64,000 nt of DNA from Chrysogorgia sp. JL179-B06 (lineage: Eukaryota > Cnidaria > Anthozoa > Scleralcyonacea > Chrysogorgiidae). The position numbers and the translations under genes were made by a program. The notes beneath the pieces are model-generated. The model saw nothing but the letters and a program-made list of their open reading frames with translations. It did no database searches and was not told the DNA's origin. The first letter of the stretch is position 1, and every line of letters begins with the position of its first letter. Below, in pieces: positions 44,866-55,614 of this stretch. The stretch covers positions 1,290,001-1,354,000 of the forward strand of contig JAYKKM010000054.1 in NCBI GenBank assembly GCA_035772405.1, written 5' to 3'.

Positions 44866-46370
44866 CACCCTTTTTGCAACTTGCAAATTTGTTGCAAGTT
44901 GCAAGAAAAATCGCATCGTGCAACAGCACCTTTACACACTGGAATGATTTTTCTGTCGAGGGGAGTGTCATATCACATAAACTATGACATAAAAAGGTCA
45001 GCTCACGGTGTACCGAAACACAGAATATTGCATCATTGAAATGTTGGGTTTAGAAGTAGGGTTAGTATTTCCTTATTTCATGGTTAGGACTAGAGTTTTA
45101 TTTGGGTTATGGTTAGAGTTTTTTGGATCCTGTTCTGCTTCTGAATCCTGAAAAAATAACTTTGATGAGGCATATGACAATCATGCCCATAAAAAGATAC
45201 CAGAAACAAAGTTTTGGATTAAAATTGGATGAAGCTACAGTTATATTTGTCGTTGCAAGGCTGGAAAAGCTGGACTGTGCAGTCAAACAAAAAATATCAT
45301 TCACCATTACATTGTCACAGCTTACATGAGTATAAGATATTAATTCTTAAATTAATTATTTGCATGAGTATAAGAAATTACTGAGCAATATAATTTGTGA
45401 CCAAAACAATATGGCAAAAGAGAAAAATATAAGTGTAAACAAATGTAAAAACACATTTCACGGCATTTCTTCTTGTAACAATCTCTGCACTGCTTGGCAC
45501 CATATCTGAGTCCCTCTGACTCAATAAACACTTTTCTTTGATTGCATGTATGCACCCAGGCAATAAATGTATGCTTTTTTGCATCTTTTGTCAGTAATTG
45601 CTGCTACTGTAGTGTATCTTTTCATCAAATGTTTTCTCATAAACAAGGGCGTATACACAGGATTTTTCAAACATGGGTCGTTTACCTTTCATGAAATTAT
45701 TTTGGGGTGGGTCAGGAGAGGAACAGCAAGTGGACCTCTTCCCAACATGTTATATACTGAAAGTCTGAAAATGTTTTTAATTTGAATTGTTTGTTTTACA
45801 AAAACTCAAGGGTTTTTACAGGAATGTAAAAATTCCCATTCCCCTCCATGCACATGATGATAACCAGACCTCTATTTATTATTACAGTTTCTGTTTTTCT
45901 GACTTATGATGTATATAGTTTTGTTGTTTTTTTGTATGATTTTGTTACTATTTGGATCCAAAAGGGGGCATTACATTTACACGTAGAAAATAACTGCAAG
46001 AAAATACTCAAGTCTTGCAAAAGTTGAGTCAGTGTTACATGATTGCAAAACTGGTCCGCCATATTGTTTATTCCAGAATCTAGTCTAGTGCACGCGGTAT
46101 CCTAACGTTCTCACACCTGATTGGTCAGCATTGAAAATAATTGTGTCGCAAGTTGCAGGACGGGTGTTATACACGTTCAGCAACTTGCGAACTTTGTTGC
46201 AAGTTGCAGAGTAGAATCCATCCAACTTTTCTTGCAACTTGCAACACGGCAAAAATAACAAAATCGCAAGTTGCTACGGGGTGTTACACGATGCGATTTT
46301 TCTTGCAACTTGCAACATTCAATGATTTGTAAGTTGCAAGAAAAATCGCATCGTGTAACAGTACCTTATG
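44866..46370. mobile_element. GCAACTTGCAAC-type TIR elements, nested
   Basis: Palindromic GTTGCAAGTTGCAAG words occur at 44878-44935, 46145-46260 and 46276-46370. The last is a complete 95-bp MITE, GTTACACGATGCGATTTTTC ... reverse complement. The start GTGTTACACGATGCGATTTT resembles GTGACACGTGCGATTTTTTT of the Harbinger element at 29765, so a Harbinger relation is possible. The inside (44940-46140) contains no recognised gene. Confidence 0.6.
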
Positions 46371-46828
46371 CAAAATGTAACGTTTTCTGCAGTTCTTCTT
46401 TCTGCATACCCAGGAGTTGTTAGCAAGGTTATGGTTACAGAAATTACTGAGCATGATATAATTTGTGACCAAAACTAGATGACAAAAAAGCAAAAGGTTA
46501 AATCAACTTATACTTTCTGTGTTTTTTCCTACTTATTGTTCAAACTGAGGCAACACAACTAGTAACTTCTGGTCGCCATATTTATTGAAAAGGTCTATTG
46601 AAATAACGGTAATGGTTAAATCGTATGGACGAACGAGCGTATGCGCCGCTAGACGCGTGTTTTTTAGCTTTTCAAAAGTCGCGCAACTTCCCAAGTGTTT
46701 GGATCACAGTATCCAAACACGGAAAAACCATTAGGTATTTCTTTTATAAAATAATACAAGAGAACGAGCAGCAAAACTTGAGGAAATGTTTCGCTGGATA
46801 TTTCCGTTTTTGGATGGCTTGATCCAAA
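46371..46828. other. Unassigned sequence
   Basis: No gene recognised. Confidence 0.4.
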
Positions 46829-48560
46829 TCAGAGCCTGCGTTGCATACATGTTGTTTCAAGATGGCGGCCAATATTAAGGTTTGTGTGGGTTCGGCTGTC
46901 GAGTCGACAGATCCGTTTTTGTCTCCATTGTCTAAGGAAGCTGTCTGGCATGCCATCGTCGATGGCTGTGAAGTCCGATCCGTGACCAGCAAATCTTGGG
47001 GGGGGGGAGGTTCTTTGCGACGCCTTCGTTTTTCCTTCAGGAGGTCGATCCGGGTTTCTTCTAACTGCTTCAGGTACTGGTACTGCGCCATACAACGCGG
47101 TCTAGCGCAGCATCTTCCCACTGATTAGGGTCGATGTCACATTTCTTCAGGGTAGCCTTCAGTGCGTCTTTGCAACGTTTCTTAGGTCCTCCGACGGTTC
47201 TGGCACTGCACTACTGAGTTCGCCATAGAAGAGCGCTTTGGGGATGCGATCGTCACTCATCCGCAGATGGCCGGCCCAGCGAAGTTGTGCCTGCAGGATG
47301 TAAAACTCTACGCCGTTCACCTTGCAGCGAGTTAACACTTCCGTGTTTAGAATTCTGTCCTTCCACGTTATTCCCGCGATACGACGCAGGCATCTCATGT
47401 GAAAGGTATCAAGTTGGCGAATGTGTCGCTGGTATATAGTCCAACTTTCACAATTGTACATCAGGACTGCCCTCGTCAGCCTAGACACTAGGCCTTCTAT
47501 TTTGATATTTTGATTTCGGAGAATTCGGAGCTTATTTATTATACTACAGGAGCCTGGCCGTGACGTCATGTAGCGAGTTTGGCCCCCAGCCCCATAGAGG
47601 TTGCGCACGGAAAAGCCATTCTAGGCTGGGTTACGGTGAGGTTGTTTGCAGCGCACAGAGAAAGTAGCAAGGTGCCATTACTATTCTCCTTGCCAATTAC
47701 GTGATGACCGAGGACCTTCACCCATGCCTGGTGGTCATGTCCAACGCGAGCGTTGAAATCACCCAGCAGAAAGAGTTTGTCCTTTGGCGGTATGGACTTG
47801 ATTTGCATGGCTAGCTGCTCATAAAGCTCTTCTTTCGCCACGTCAGGGTACATCATTGTGGGGGCACATGCACTAATTACTGCTGCGTGGTACAGTATCC
47901 GTTCTTGAGTTTCAATCGCATTGTAATCATGCGTTCATTACTGCCTTTTGGGATTGAGACGAGGTGGTGCAGCAGATTAGTTCTCACGGCAAAGCCAACC
48001 CCTGCCTCATGACGTGAAGAACGTGTAGCCCGCTCCGTGCTCCGTCATTTGCGATTCGTCGGCTAGTCGGGTTTCACTCAGTGCAGCAAAATCTACGCGG
48101 TGTTGTGCAAGGACTCGTCCAACGATTGCGGTTTTCCGTTCAGGTTTCGCGTCGTTGTCGGTCAGGGTTCGCACGTTCCAGGTGCCAAAAATAAATTGTA
48201 ATTTCCTTTTGTTTTTACGACCGCAGAGATTGGATGGTCAGCCGAATGCGCTATTCCAGCAGACTAATGGTGGGTGGGCTTTGTATAAATCACCTTTTAT
48301 TGATCCGTCCCTATTCAGGGGGAGCAGTGCTGTCTCTAAATAGAGCTGCTCCGTCGCTCCAGTAGGACACGAACACTCTGACACCCAGTACAGAAGTGAG
48401 CAGCCATCACGCTGAAGCCGTCTGCGACTGCGTGCAGGGTTGAGTGCTAAGGGACGCCTGCCCCCGTCGCCCCTTCACCATCGCCGCAGAACTGTTCAGT
48501 TCGGCAGACATAATGAAGACACCTGCACAATGAATGGATTAAAGTGAGGCCGGTACGTAC
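46829..48560 (-). pseudogene. Minus-strand LINE remnant with endonuclease joined to C-terminus
   Basis: On the minus strand 48187-48010 codes GTWNVRTLTDNDAKPERKTA and VDFAALSETRLADE, the start of an APE endonuclease. 47856-47566 codes DKLFLLGDFNARVGHDHQAW. The next part, 47608-47159, already codes post-RT sequence (YNCESWTIYQRHIRQLDTFH, RCLRRIAGITWKDRILN, RWAGHLRMSDDRIPKALFYG). The whole RT domain is therefore deleted. The end, 47140-46829, has KCDIDPNQWE-like and LLKEKRRRRKEP segments and a Cys/His zinc finger (RHLETTCMQ). Stops and frame changes are present, so it is dead. The fusion joint is near 47590. Its 5' leader continues toward 48900. Confidence 0.85.
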
Positions 48561-49330
48561 TCGACCGACCCCACTCTCTGTCCGATGGTGGCCTCAGGTC
48601 CAGATACAGGAACATGAAGCCCACGAGCGGAGGCGCAGCTGGTTGACCCAAAATCTCAAGATGTGAGATCGGCTCTTCTGACTTCGTCGTGGTTATCAGC
48701 AGATACCATCACGGTTCCCGCTAACTGGGGCGATGGCCTTCACCACACGCTCGGTTTGTTGAGCGGTGCCGAACGTCCAGAATCCACTACCCGTGGTATC
48801 ACAGCTTCACCGTAACCCTGGCACGGGAGACAAGGGGTTACTCAGTTGATGCCTAGCAACTGACCCCAGGCTGCGGTGGGAAGGGGGCGCCATTGTTACC
48901 CCTTAGTGAGCTGCAGCCGAAGCTGGTCTCACCCGCTACGACAAGGTTTATTTAGGTTAGTATTAGGGTTAGTATTAAAAGGTTTAAATCTGGTTATTAT
49001 TGGGGTTAGTATTAGCGTTATTTTCCGGAACCAATTACAAACCAGATCTTTTCTGTGCTTAATTATACAATTCGTAGTCGGGATGGCGGCCATTTTGAAA
49101 CCTACCTCTTCTGTAGGTTTGCCAACATGACGCCATGGTCATCTGCCAGTTTCACCACTTTGTATAGTTTAAAACATTACAGCAAATACAATAATTAGAT
49201 TTTGGGCAAGTGATTTCTCAGTTGCTCTTTCTCAGTTGTGAAGGGTTATTAAATCAACAACGTCATTGGAACAAATGGACGATTTTCAACTTAGTTGTAT
49301 CAGTCAAGATGAAGTGATTAATAGATAGTG
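48561..49330. other. LINE leader and telomere-like words
   Basis: The LINE leader probably fills 48561-48900 (GC-richer than the neighbours). 48950-49020 contains GGTTAGTATTAGGGTTAGTA. No host gene was seen. Confidence 0.45.
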
Positions 49331-49337
49331 CAACTGT

Positions 49338-49530
49338 TTGTACGGTGGCGCAGAGGTGCAAAAACACAAACACCAAAAACGCCCAACTAGAAACACAAAC
49401 GCAAAAACACGAACGCAAAACCACAAACGCCGCAAAAACACAAACGCAAAACCAAAAACGCAAAACCGAAAACACAAACGCAAAACCAAAAACGCAAAAC
49501 CAAAAACACAAACGCAAAAACTGCACCGGG
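49338..49530. repeat. A-rich minisatellite (ACACAAACGCAAAACC)
   Basis: Irregular repeats of CAAAAACACAAACGCAAAAC, flanked by GGTGCAAAAAC and AAAACTGCACC in inverted form. Confidence 0.8.
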
Positions 49531-49693
49531 GCGAGCGGAGATGAGACCCTGAGCATTAAGATTTTCTGTCAAGTGGTCGTATAGTCATGTGGGCGTGGCC
49601 ACGTAGCAAAATTCCATATTTATTCACTAATTTATATAACATTAAATCATCTCTACTCATGTCATATATTAAATTCATCTTAATTGTTCTTAA

Positions 49694-50220
49694 AGGGAAA
49701 TGGCAATAAAAATTAAGTTTATCTTATTTGAAAGAACTTTTAAAATGATATATGAAGACCTTTTACAGATTTTCCATATCGTTCTTGGTTCTGTAAATAT
49801 TTCACTTCTTTTTAACAAAGAACATTGAACATTCCGCCATCTTGGATATGCATAACCATCCTTGGATATGCGTGACGTCACAACCAGGGTAGAAATGTTT
49901 TTTATATCAGCAATTATCGAGTCATTATAGATGCTAAATCGTAGTTGTTTTGGGTGTTGTATACTTTTAAGTGAAGTAGCAATCTATTTGAACGCATTCC
50001 ACTGATATTTGGGCAATTATTTACAACTTTTAGAATGTTTACCCTGGTTTTGACGTCATTAATTAGATCTAATTATAAAACAAGATGGCGGATTGCAGAT
50101 ATTTTTGTTCACAGATATTTCAAAAATTAAGGAAGTTACGGGGAAATTTTGAAAGGTCTTCATATATTATTTTAAATGTTCTTTCAAATGAGACAAAGAA
50201 CATTTTTATTGCCATTTCCC
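49694..50220. mobile_element. TTAA-flanked TIR element 1
   Basis: The left end AGGGAAATGGCAATAAAAA and right end TTTTTATTGCCATTTCCC are inverted, and the arms continue through GAACTTTTAAAATGATATAT. TTAA flanks at 49690-49693 and 50221-50224. TTAA duplications are typical of Kolobok and piggyBac families, so the class is inferred. No transposase. Confidence 0.8.
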
Positions 50221-50606
50221 TTAAACTGTAAACGCGGTTAGAAAGTCGATATTGGTGGCAAAACATTGCGATACGCCGATACCGGTAACTTATAGAATAC
50301 TTATTTTGGCCGTAGCAACCAGTTCAGGATAGTAAGATTATCATACGCAATGTCTCAATTTAATTTATCTCCGACAGTTAATCAGAATTTTCCGACAGAT
50401 GACCATCTAGATGTCGTGCGGGGGGCACTGTAGCCTGCGTTCCAGACCACTCCCCCCCGTTGTGAGTGGTCTGTGCATTAATCTCAAATTTCTCGTCCAA
50501 CGGCTTTCACAAAAAGTGAGAACATTTATTCATAATTTAACCGGATATTACGCACGCGTCAGATAAACACGGCCGCCGAAGGAGTAGAAAATAAACTTCA
50601 GGAAGC

Positions 50607-50780
50607 ATGAAGTATTGTAGAGTATGTAGTTTGGATTTAATAAATCCGAAAGATATCTTTCTTGTTGTTGGCTCAAGCGAATTTAGACCCATTGACGCGA
50701 TTGTTCAATTGCCTTTTGGAATCACCGGTACTTCGCCATATATCTGCCGACAGTGTAAAGGAGATGCAGGCCAGAGATAA
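50607..50780 (+). CDS. 57-residue Cys-rich (zinc-binding) ORF in TIR element
   Basis: The start ATG is 50607. MKYCRVCSLDLINPK and PYICRQCKGDAGQR give two CxxC pairs 43 residues apart, with a central IDAIVQLPFGI. I recall such CxxC-x(~40)-CxxC modules from cnidarian uncharacterised proteins, where they may form a ZAD-like zinc fold, but no name is certain. The frame ends in a TAA at 50778-50780, and an adjacent frame to 51099 shows no domain. It may be the head of a longer lost protein or a complete microprotein. Confidence 0.45.
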   Translation: MKYCRVCSLDLINPKDIFLVVGSSEFRPIDAIVQLPFGITGTSPYICRQCKGDAGQR

Positions 50781-50949
50781 AGCACACAAAATCGAGGAAG
50801 AATTGAAAGGCAAATCTGGTTTTGTATCAGCGGAAGTTGTTTCTCCTAGCCACGGTAAACCAAATCAGCCTGAGAAACGTGAACCAACGAAGGAATGCAA
50901 AGCAATCGAAACAAATTTGACATTTCCAGTTGAAATTGATGAATCGAGT

Positions 50950-51078
50950 TCAAGCGAAACTGTTGCTTATGTTCATGTTTGTTGGCCATCCGGTGATCGA
51001 AGTAAACACTTGTTTGATAATATCAAAAGCCTCTTGATATATTTTATTCATGAATTCCGCCTCTTCTTCGTCGGCCAT
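50950..51078 (-). CDS. 42-residue acidic ORF in TIR element
   Basis: On the minus strand MADEEEAEFMNKIYQEAFDI continues to SITGWPTNMNISNSFA. It starts just inside the right arm and is convergent to the Cys-rich ORF at 50607. The high helical and acidic content suggests a peptide fragment. No family was identified. It may be a remnant of an N-terminal coding exon. Confidence 0.35.
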   Translation of the reverse strand: MADEEEAEFMNKIYQEAFDIIKQVFTSITGWPTNMNISNSFA

Positions 51079-51240
51079 ATATGTTTACGATTTGCATAAA
51101 TTGTGAAATACGTAATATCCGGTTAAATTATGAATAAATTTTCTCACTTTTTGTGAAAGCCGTTGGACGAGAAATTTGAGATTAATGCACAGACCACTCA
51201 CAACGGGGGGAGTGGTCTGGAACGCAGGCTAGGGGCACTG

Positions 51241-52104
51241 TTGCTCTGTTCCAAATTGTTCAAACAACAAAATAAAGATACGGCTTCTGTTTTCAGAGGG
51301 ATGAAGTCCGGTAGTTGACGAATACATTTTTTATTCATCATCTTAGAAGGTAAAACTGCTGGGGGAACGTGCCAGGATGAGATGCGCGAGGCGAGCGGGG
51401 ACAGATATATAAAAAATAATAAAGTAATTTAATAAGTACTAATTTGGACATTTATGGTATGGATTCAAGTTACGGATAATCGTCATGAGCCAGAAGAAGT
51501 TGCGAACAATCGTTTTCGGATTTGCCAAGTATGTTTTCCGATTTGCGGCAAAACCTCATTCGGTTTTTCTAGTTGACAAATTGGAGAGGCTATGTCATTG
51601 TCGCATCAGGGTTGTATTCTGAGAATAGGAACAAAAACCCTAATCATTACCTAAACTAGAAATGCGCGTGTTCGCAACAACCCTCGCTCGATGGATAATA
51701 ATCCCAATGCATGGTATCGCTGCAACTATAGTTGTTCAAATAAACTCTTATCAAAACATATATACTGTCAGTCGGTAGAATCGGTAGTTACGATTTATCA
51801 TACAACCTGGACTAAAATATCAAGTACCAGGAATAACGCCATATAGCGAGTACCAAGATGGCTAACTTTCTGTCTGGTTATGGCCGTATCCAGAGATTTT
51901 TTGGCGTACTATTTTTTGGAAGGAAAAAACTCGCAATACCTGAAAGAAATCCGCGTGACTGTGGCATACAGTAGTGAATAAAGATACCCACATGGGTTTT
52001 ATTAAGAAGGCCGGCTAGTTTTTAGCATGTATAAAAACATTCATATACATGTTACTGAAGATATGTAGATTTTATTTTGAGCGACCAGTATCGCATAGTC
52101 TAAA
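51241..52104. other. Unassigned sequence
   Basis: No gene recognised. Confidence 0.4.
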
Positions 52105-52387
52105 TTGAAGCCATGAGTCTAAATTTAGACTAGTGGGTCCTAGCGGGGCTAGAAGATCTTCTAAGTCTTCCCATATGCTTAGTCTCTCTCGTGAGTCTAT
52201 TTATTAAGGACACCAGGTATGGGAGAAGTGTCGGGGACAAGTAAGTTCGTGTCTTAAATGTTGTTAGGCGGGGGGTGAGGATTAGGAAATTTGTTGTTTT
52301 GGGGATTGGGAACAATTACTTCCAAGGCTTAGAAGATCTTCTAGCCTCGCTAGGACCCACTAGTCTAAATTTAGACTTACGGCTTCA
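52105..52387. mobile_element. MITE with 62-bp arms
   Basis: Left TCTAAATTTAGACTAGTGGG and GCTAGAAGATCTTCTAAG recur inverted at the right. Each arm includes the perfect palindrome GTCTAAATTTAGAC and AGAAGATCTTCT. Confidence 0.8.
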
Positions 52388-53074
52388 ACCACGATTATTT
52401 GGGCGCCCATACCGGCATAGCTTATCAAAAAGTCTCTGGATATGGTCCTGCGGCATGGTATTCCTTTCGTAAAATGCTAAAAGGACATTATTGAGATACT
52501 GCCGTAAGTATTATAACTAGAAAGTTGCACCCCCCCCCCCACTTCAGTAGAAACCTTTATACGCTCAACAATAAAGTCCCCTACTACATGATACCCTAGA
52601 AAGTTGTGCCTTGTCACTTGTGCTCGTCAAATTAATGGTTTTTGGAACAACCCCGTTTCCACATAGATAAACGACTAAATTATTGTTCTGTTGGTCAGCA
52701 ATTATAATTTTAACCATCAAGGCAAAGTAACTAAGATTTTATATATATAGTGAATTAAATATATATTATATACGCCTGTATATCATGTGTCAAGTTTATC
52801 CTGTTTTTAAAATTTTATCTGCAGCAGCTCATCAGACAGTGCTCTTTGTTTGTTCCTATGGAAAACAACGCAATTTTCTTTGGTGATTCAAGATCTACAT
52901 TCACTGCGCACACGACTTAATATTACAATAGATCAAGATTAAAAGAGATTCAATTCGTGTCAAACTATGATCAATTTAAATTCGTGGAAATTCTCTCCGA
53001 GTGTTTGTTGCCATGGTCATCAAAATATATTGTGGTCAAGAAACGTTTCTTACAATAAAGCATGGTTTATTACG
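52388..53074. other. Upstream region of dystroglycan
   Basis: No promoter elements can be claimed. An in-frame Met at 52967 could extend the protein by 36 residues, but it lacks signal-peptide character. Confidence 0.4.
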
Positions 53075-53275
53075 ATGACCTTCATTCACCTTTTTATTGC
53101 CACTTTATCTTCTTCTGACTTAATTTCTGCAAATAGTGTCCAGTATACACACATTATGGCGTCACATTCTGTCAACCATCACAAACGAACAGGAGTTCAA
53201 GAATGTTTTATTGGGAGACTATGTGATTATGAGATTCCTGAGGATATATTTCTCTGTAAAGTTCAAACTTATGTG
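53075..53275 (+). CDS. DAG1: Dystroglycan exon 1 (signal peptide and N-terminal domain start)
   Basis: I chose the ATG at 53075 because a hydrophobic core (MTFIHLFIATL) follows, suitable for a signal peptide for a secreted/type I membrane protein. The end CFIGRLCDYEIPEDIFLCKV corresponds to the start of the cadherin-like domain of alpha-dystroglycan (human VGRSFRVTIP region). The exon ends at TATGTG|GTAAGT, phase 0, and continues with ISTKEERFLPKW in exon 2. The longer possible start at 52967 cannot be excluded. Dystroglycan links extracellular matrix laminin to the cytoskeleton. Homology is modest in this short exon, but the join gives a seamless domain. Confidence 0.75.
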
Positions 53276-53424
53276 GTAAGTATCACATATTGTTACGCCG
53301 CTCAAAGTAGTGTGTAATCTAGATTCGCTTTATATTTCTTCATCTATATTGTACAGCTCGGCGCCTCGGCTTATACTTCTTTATTCGACAATTAACAACT
53401 TACGAATGTTGTTGACAACTACAT

Positions 53425-53815
53425 TTATGGGTGCTCCGGATTTAGTATCCGGCCGGATAAGTGTATATTCTCACTATCCGGCCGGATATTTTCTATTATC
53501 CGGCCGGATACCGGATACCGGATAATGGATAATTTGTTTTTGACAGTTTTCCAAGGCCTATTAAATCTGTGTTAATTCAAATATAATAAAAATAGACATC
53601 AATACAACAAAACAGCAATATTGTAGTTAACTATCTTCTTAAACAGATAAAAGATATCAACTTCCAAAGAACTAAGTTCGGTAATACAATTTCGTAACAA
53701 TATAGCTCACACACAAAGTCGCTCATAACACTTAACAACTTAACACGTTTCCATAATGCACGTTTCTGGATAATCCGGCCGGATTTTTTCCAAAAATCCG
53801 GTAGAACTCCAAACT
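53425..53815. mobile_element. TATCCGGCCGGATA-containing element
   Basis: TATCCGGCCGGATA is repeated three times at 53438-53520, with GATACCGGATACCGGATA following. A related ATCCGGCCGGAT reappears at 53772 with AAATCCGG. I read this as a hAT-like MITE or its remains. No TSD was resolved. Confidence 0.6.
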
Positions 53816-54676
53816 ACATTCGTCTCATACTTCGGCTTCACATAACATCATACTTCACATAATATATCTCGTCTTCGGTAATCGACTAAGTCTACTCGTC
53901 ACCTGGCATCTCGACAGTATCCTAGGGACCCTTGCGTAATGAAAATACAAGTGTTGTTCACGTGTACGCTGCGTGAACCCGAAAACAGTCTCGTAACAAT
54001 AATCTCGGAACTGTTTGAAAACACTGCTAATAATATCAAATACGATAATATGTATAATAACAACAATGAAATAACCCCAACTTGAACTTCTGAAAAGAAC
54101 TGTTTTAAAACTAAAGATGAGCACGACGCATTTCGGCAGACAACTTATTAAGTGCTACGTCTGCTAAGGAAAAACCATCAAGGTATTTGCTTGATAAAAC
54201 AACACAAATAAATACCTAAAAAATACTACGAGTGTCTTTTTTTATAAAACAATTATACCTAGTTGTTGTGACATCATGCGGTCATCTTTAGAGTCAAGTA
54301 AGTCAGGTTTGCCTATATATACGTCTGGTTCATTACGTGATTGTTCAGTTTGTGTCATAATTAGTGTGAGTGTGTGTTGCGTCATGCGTCAGTAAATGTC
54401 GTAAAGTGATCATAGGTTTGTGGGTTACACGTACATTATGTTGTAAGGTCGCAAAATACGTGCAATAGTTTCTGATGCACCTTTAATGTATGGTATTGTT
54501 GCTGTTGTCACGGTTATACTGCTGTCAGTCTCGCTGGTCTCGTTGATTTTGTGGTTCTTCCGTTAAACAAAGTTAGTATTGTAGTTGTTTTTGCGAAACA
54601 CGCGCCAAATATATTCGTTTTCGTTGCGTAGGGTTTCGGTGAATTGCAAATAAGTTGTGCTCTTCTTGTCAATAGC

Positions 54677-54809
54677 GACCTTTAGATTGAGTACGAGTAC
54701 GAGTACGAAGACGAACTTTTCTGCGCAGTGGAGAAACTACAATGGAAAAGAACCATGCGCAATGGTAAACTCGTCTTCGTACTCGTATTCGTCCTCAAAT
54801 CTAAAGGTC
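54677..54809. mobile_element. MITE, GACCTTTAGATT ends
   Basis: GACCTTTAGATTGAGTACG ... CGTCCTCAAATCTAAAGGTC. The arms continue through GTACGAGTACGAAGACGA. Words of this type are dispersed in many marine invertebrate genomes, as I recall. Confidence 0.85.
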
Positions 54810-54934
54810 TCTAATGTCGTGATGGTTGTTGTTTTGTGTACCGTTGGGTTGTAGGATGATTCATCTAGTAGTCTACCAGTGTGAGTTGGTTTTCTGTAAA
54901 CACCAGTCCTTACACGCTTTACTTAAGTTCTCTG

Positions 54935-55165
54935 AAGATGAACGCCGCTCGAAACGTCAGTCAACAATGTATGTATGTAAAACCTTTATTTAAAGAGGGT
55001 AGTTCTATGTTAGAACTGAATCAAAGTTAAAATCCAAAATAAGTTATGATGCTAAAATACATAATGATGCTAAGTATATAAATAATACTAAAATACATAA
55101 TGATGCTAAAATACATAAATCAAGGAATAATATAGTCTTTCTCAAGACTACAACTTCACACTTCT
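54935..55165 (+). repeat. Dispersed GAAGATGAACGCC...CGAAACGTCAG motif, copy 3, split by an insertion
   Basis: GAAGATGAACGCCGCTCG, then AAACGTCAGTCAACA. The sequence that follows copy 2 (GTCTTTTTCAAGACTACAAC) resumes here only at 55137. The interval 54970-55130 is an insertion beginning with TGTATGTATGTAAAACC, the reverse of a LINE-type (TACA)n tail. Confidence 0.55.
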
Positions 55166-55316
55166 ATAATGATACTCCTGGGTTCAAAGCATTTACTTTA
55201 TACCTCGTCGGATCATACAAGCTCATGCATGGTATAATTGTTAAATGTTAACGTCATGCACCACAGCACCAGATCAGATGATGTACTGGTACATACATAT
55301 ACTGTATGTTATTTAC

Positions 55317-55560
55317 CGGCTGGGAGGTCCGCACTGGAAAAATATTTTCCCGAAGTCTCAGAAGCGGCCCGAGACGGAAAAATATTTGCTTCTGAGACTG
55401 AAGGAAAATATTTTTCCAGTACGGACCGACCAAAACGGTAAATAACGTGTTTATTTTTTTCGAGCAAAGTAAAAAAAATTGCAATTTTTTGGCGCGAAAA
55501 TTTGCGAGAGGTCCGTACTGGTGTGATACGGACCTCGTACTCAGCCAATCAAAAAGTGTT
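55317..55560. repeat. GGTCCGTACTGGAAAAAT inverted repeat next to exon 2
   Basis: GGTCCGCACTGGAAAAATAT (55327) and ATATTTTTCCAGTACGGACC (55410) are inverted, with AGTCTCAGAAGC/GCTTCTGAGACT also paired. A third GGTCCGTACTGG lies at 55510. It ends 55 bp before dystroglycan exon 2. Confidence 0.75.
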
Positions 55561-55614
55561 TTATTAGAACGTAAATAATAAATACAATTATTGTTTTTTC
55601 TTAATGTACTTCAG

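Larger units (their letters stand above)
50431..51231. mobile_element. 801-bp Mutator-like TIR element, 9-bp TSD, with two small ORFs
   Basis: TAGCCTGCGTTCCAGACCAC and reverse complement begin arms of about 125 bp. The exact 9-bp repeat GGGGCACTG lies at 50422-50430 and 51232-51240. A 9-bp duplication with long arms suggests the Mutator superfamily (inference). Two convergent ORFs start just inside the arms. Confidence 0.9.
53276..55614 (+). other. Dystroglycan intron 1 with MITEs
   Basis: GTAAGT to TGTACTTCAG, phase 0. It contains four repeat elements, listed separately. 53830-54660 has no recognised gene. Confidence 0.85.

Noticed and set aside
49338..49584. Lys/Asn/Thr-rich ORFs on both strands
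   Set aside because: Explained by the A-rich ACACAAACGCAAAACC minisatellite.
52967..53074. Upstream Met as dystroglycan start
   Set aside because: It would put 36 non-hydrophobic residues in front of the signal-peptide-like core; kept only as an alternative.
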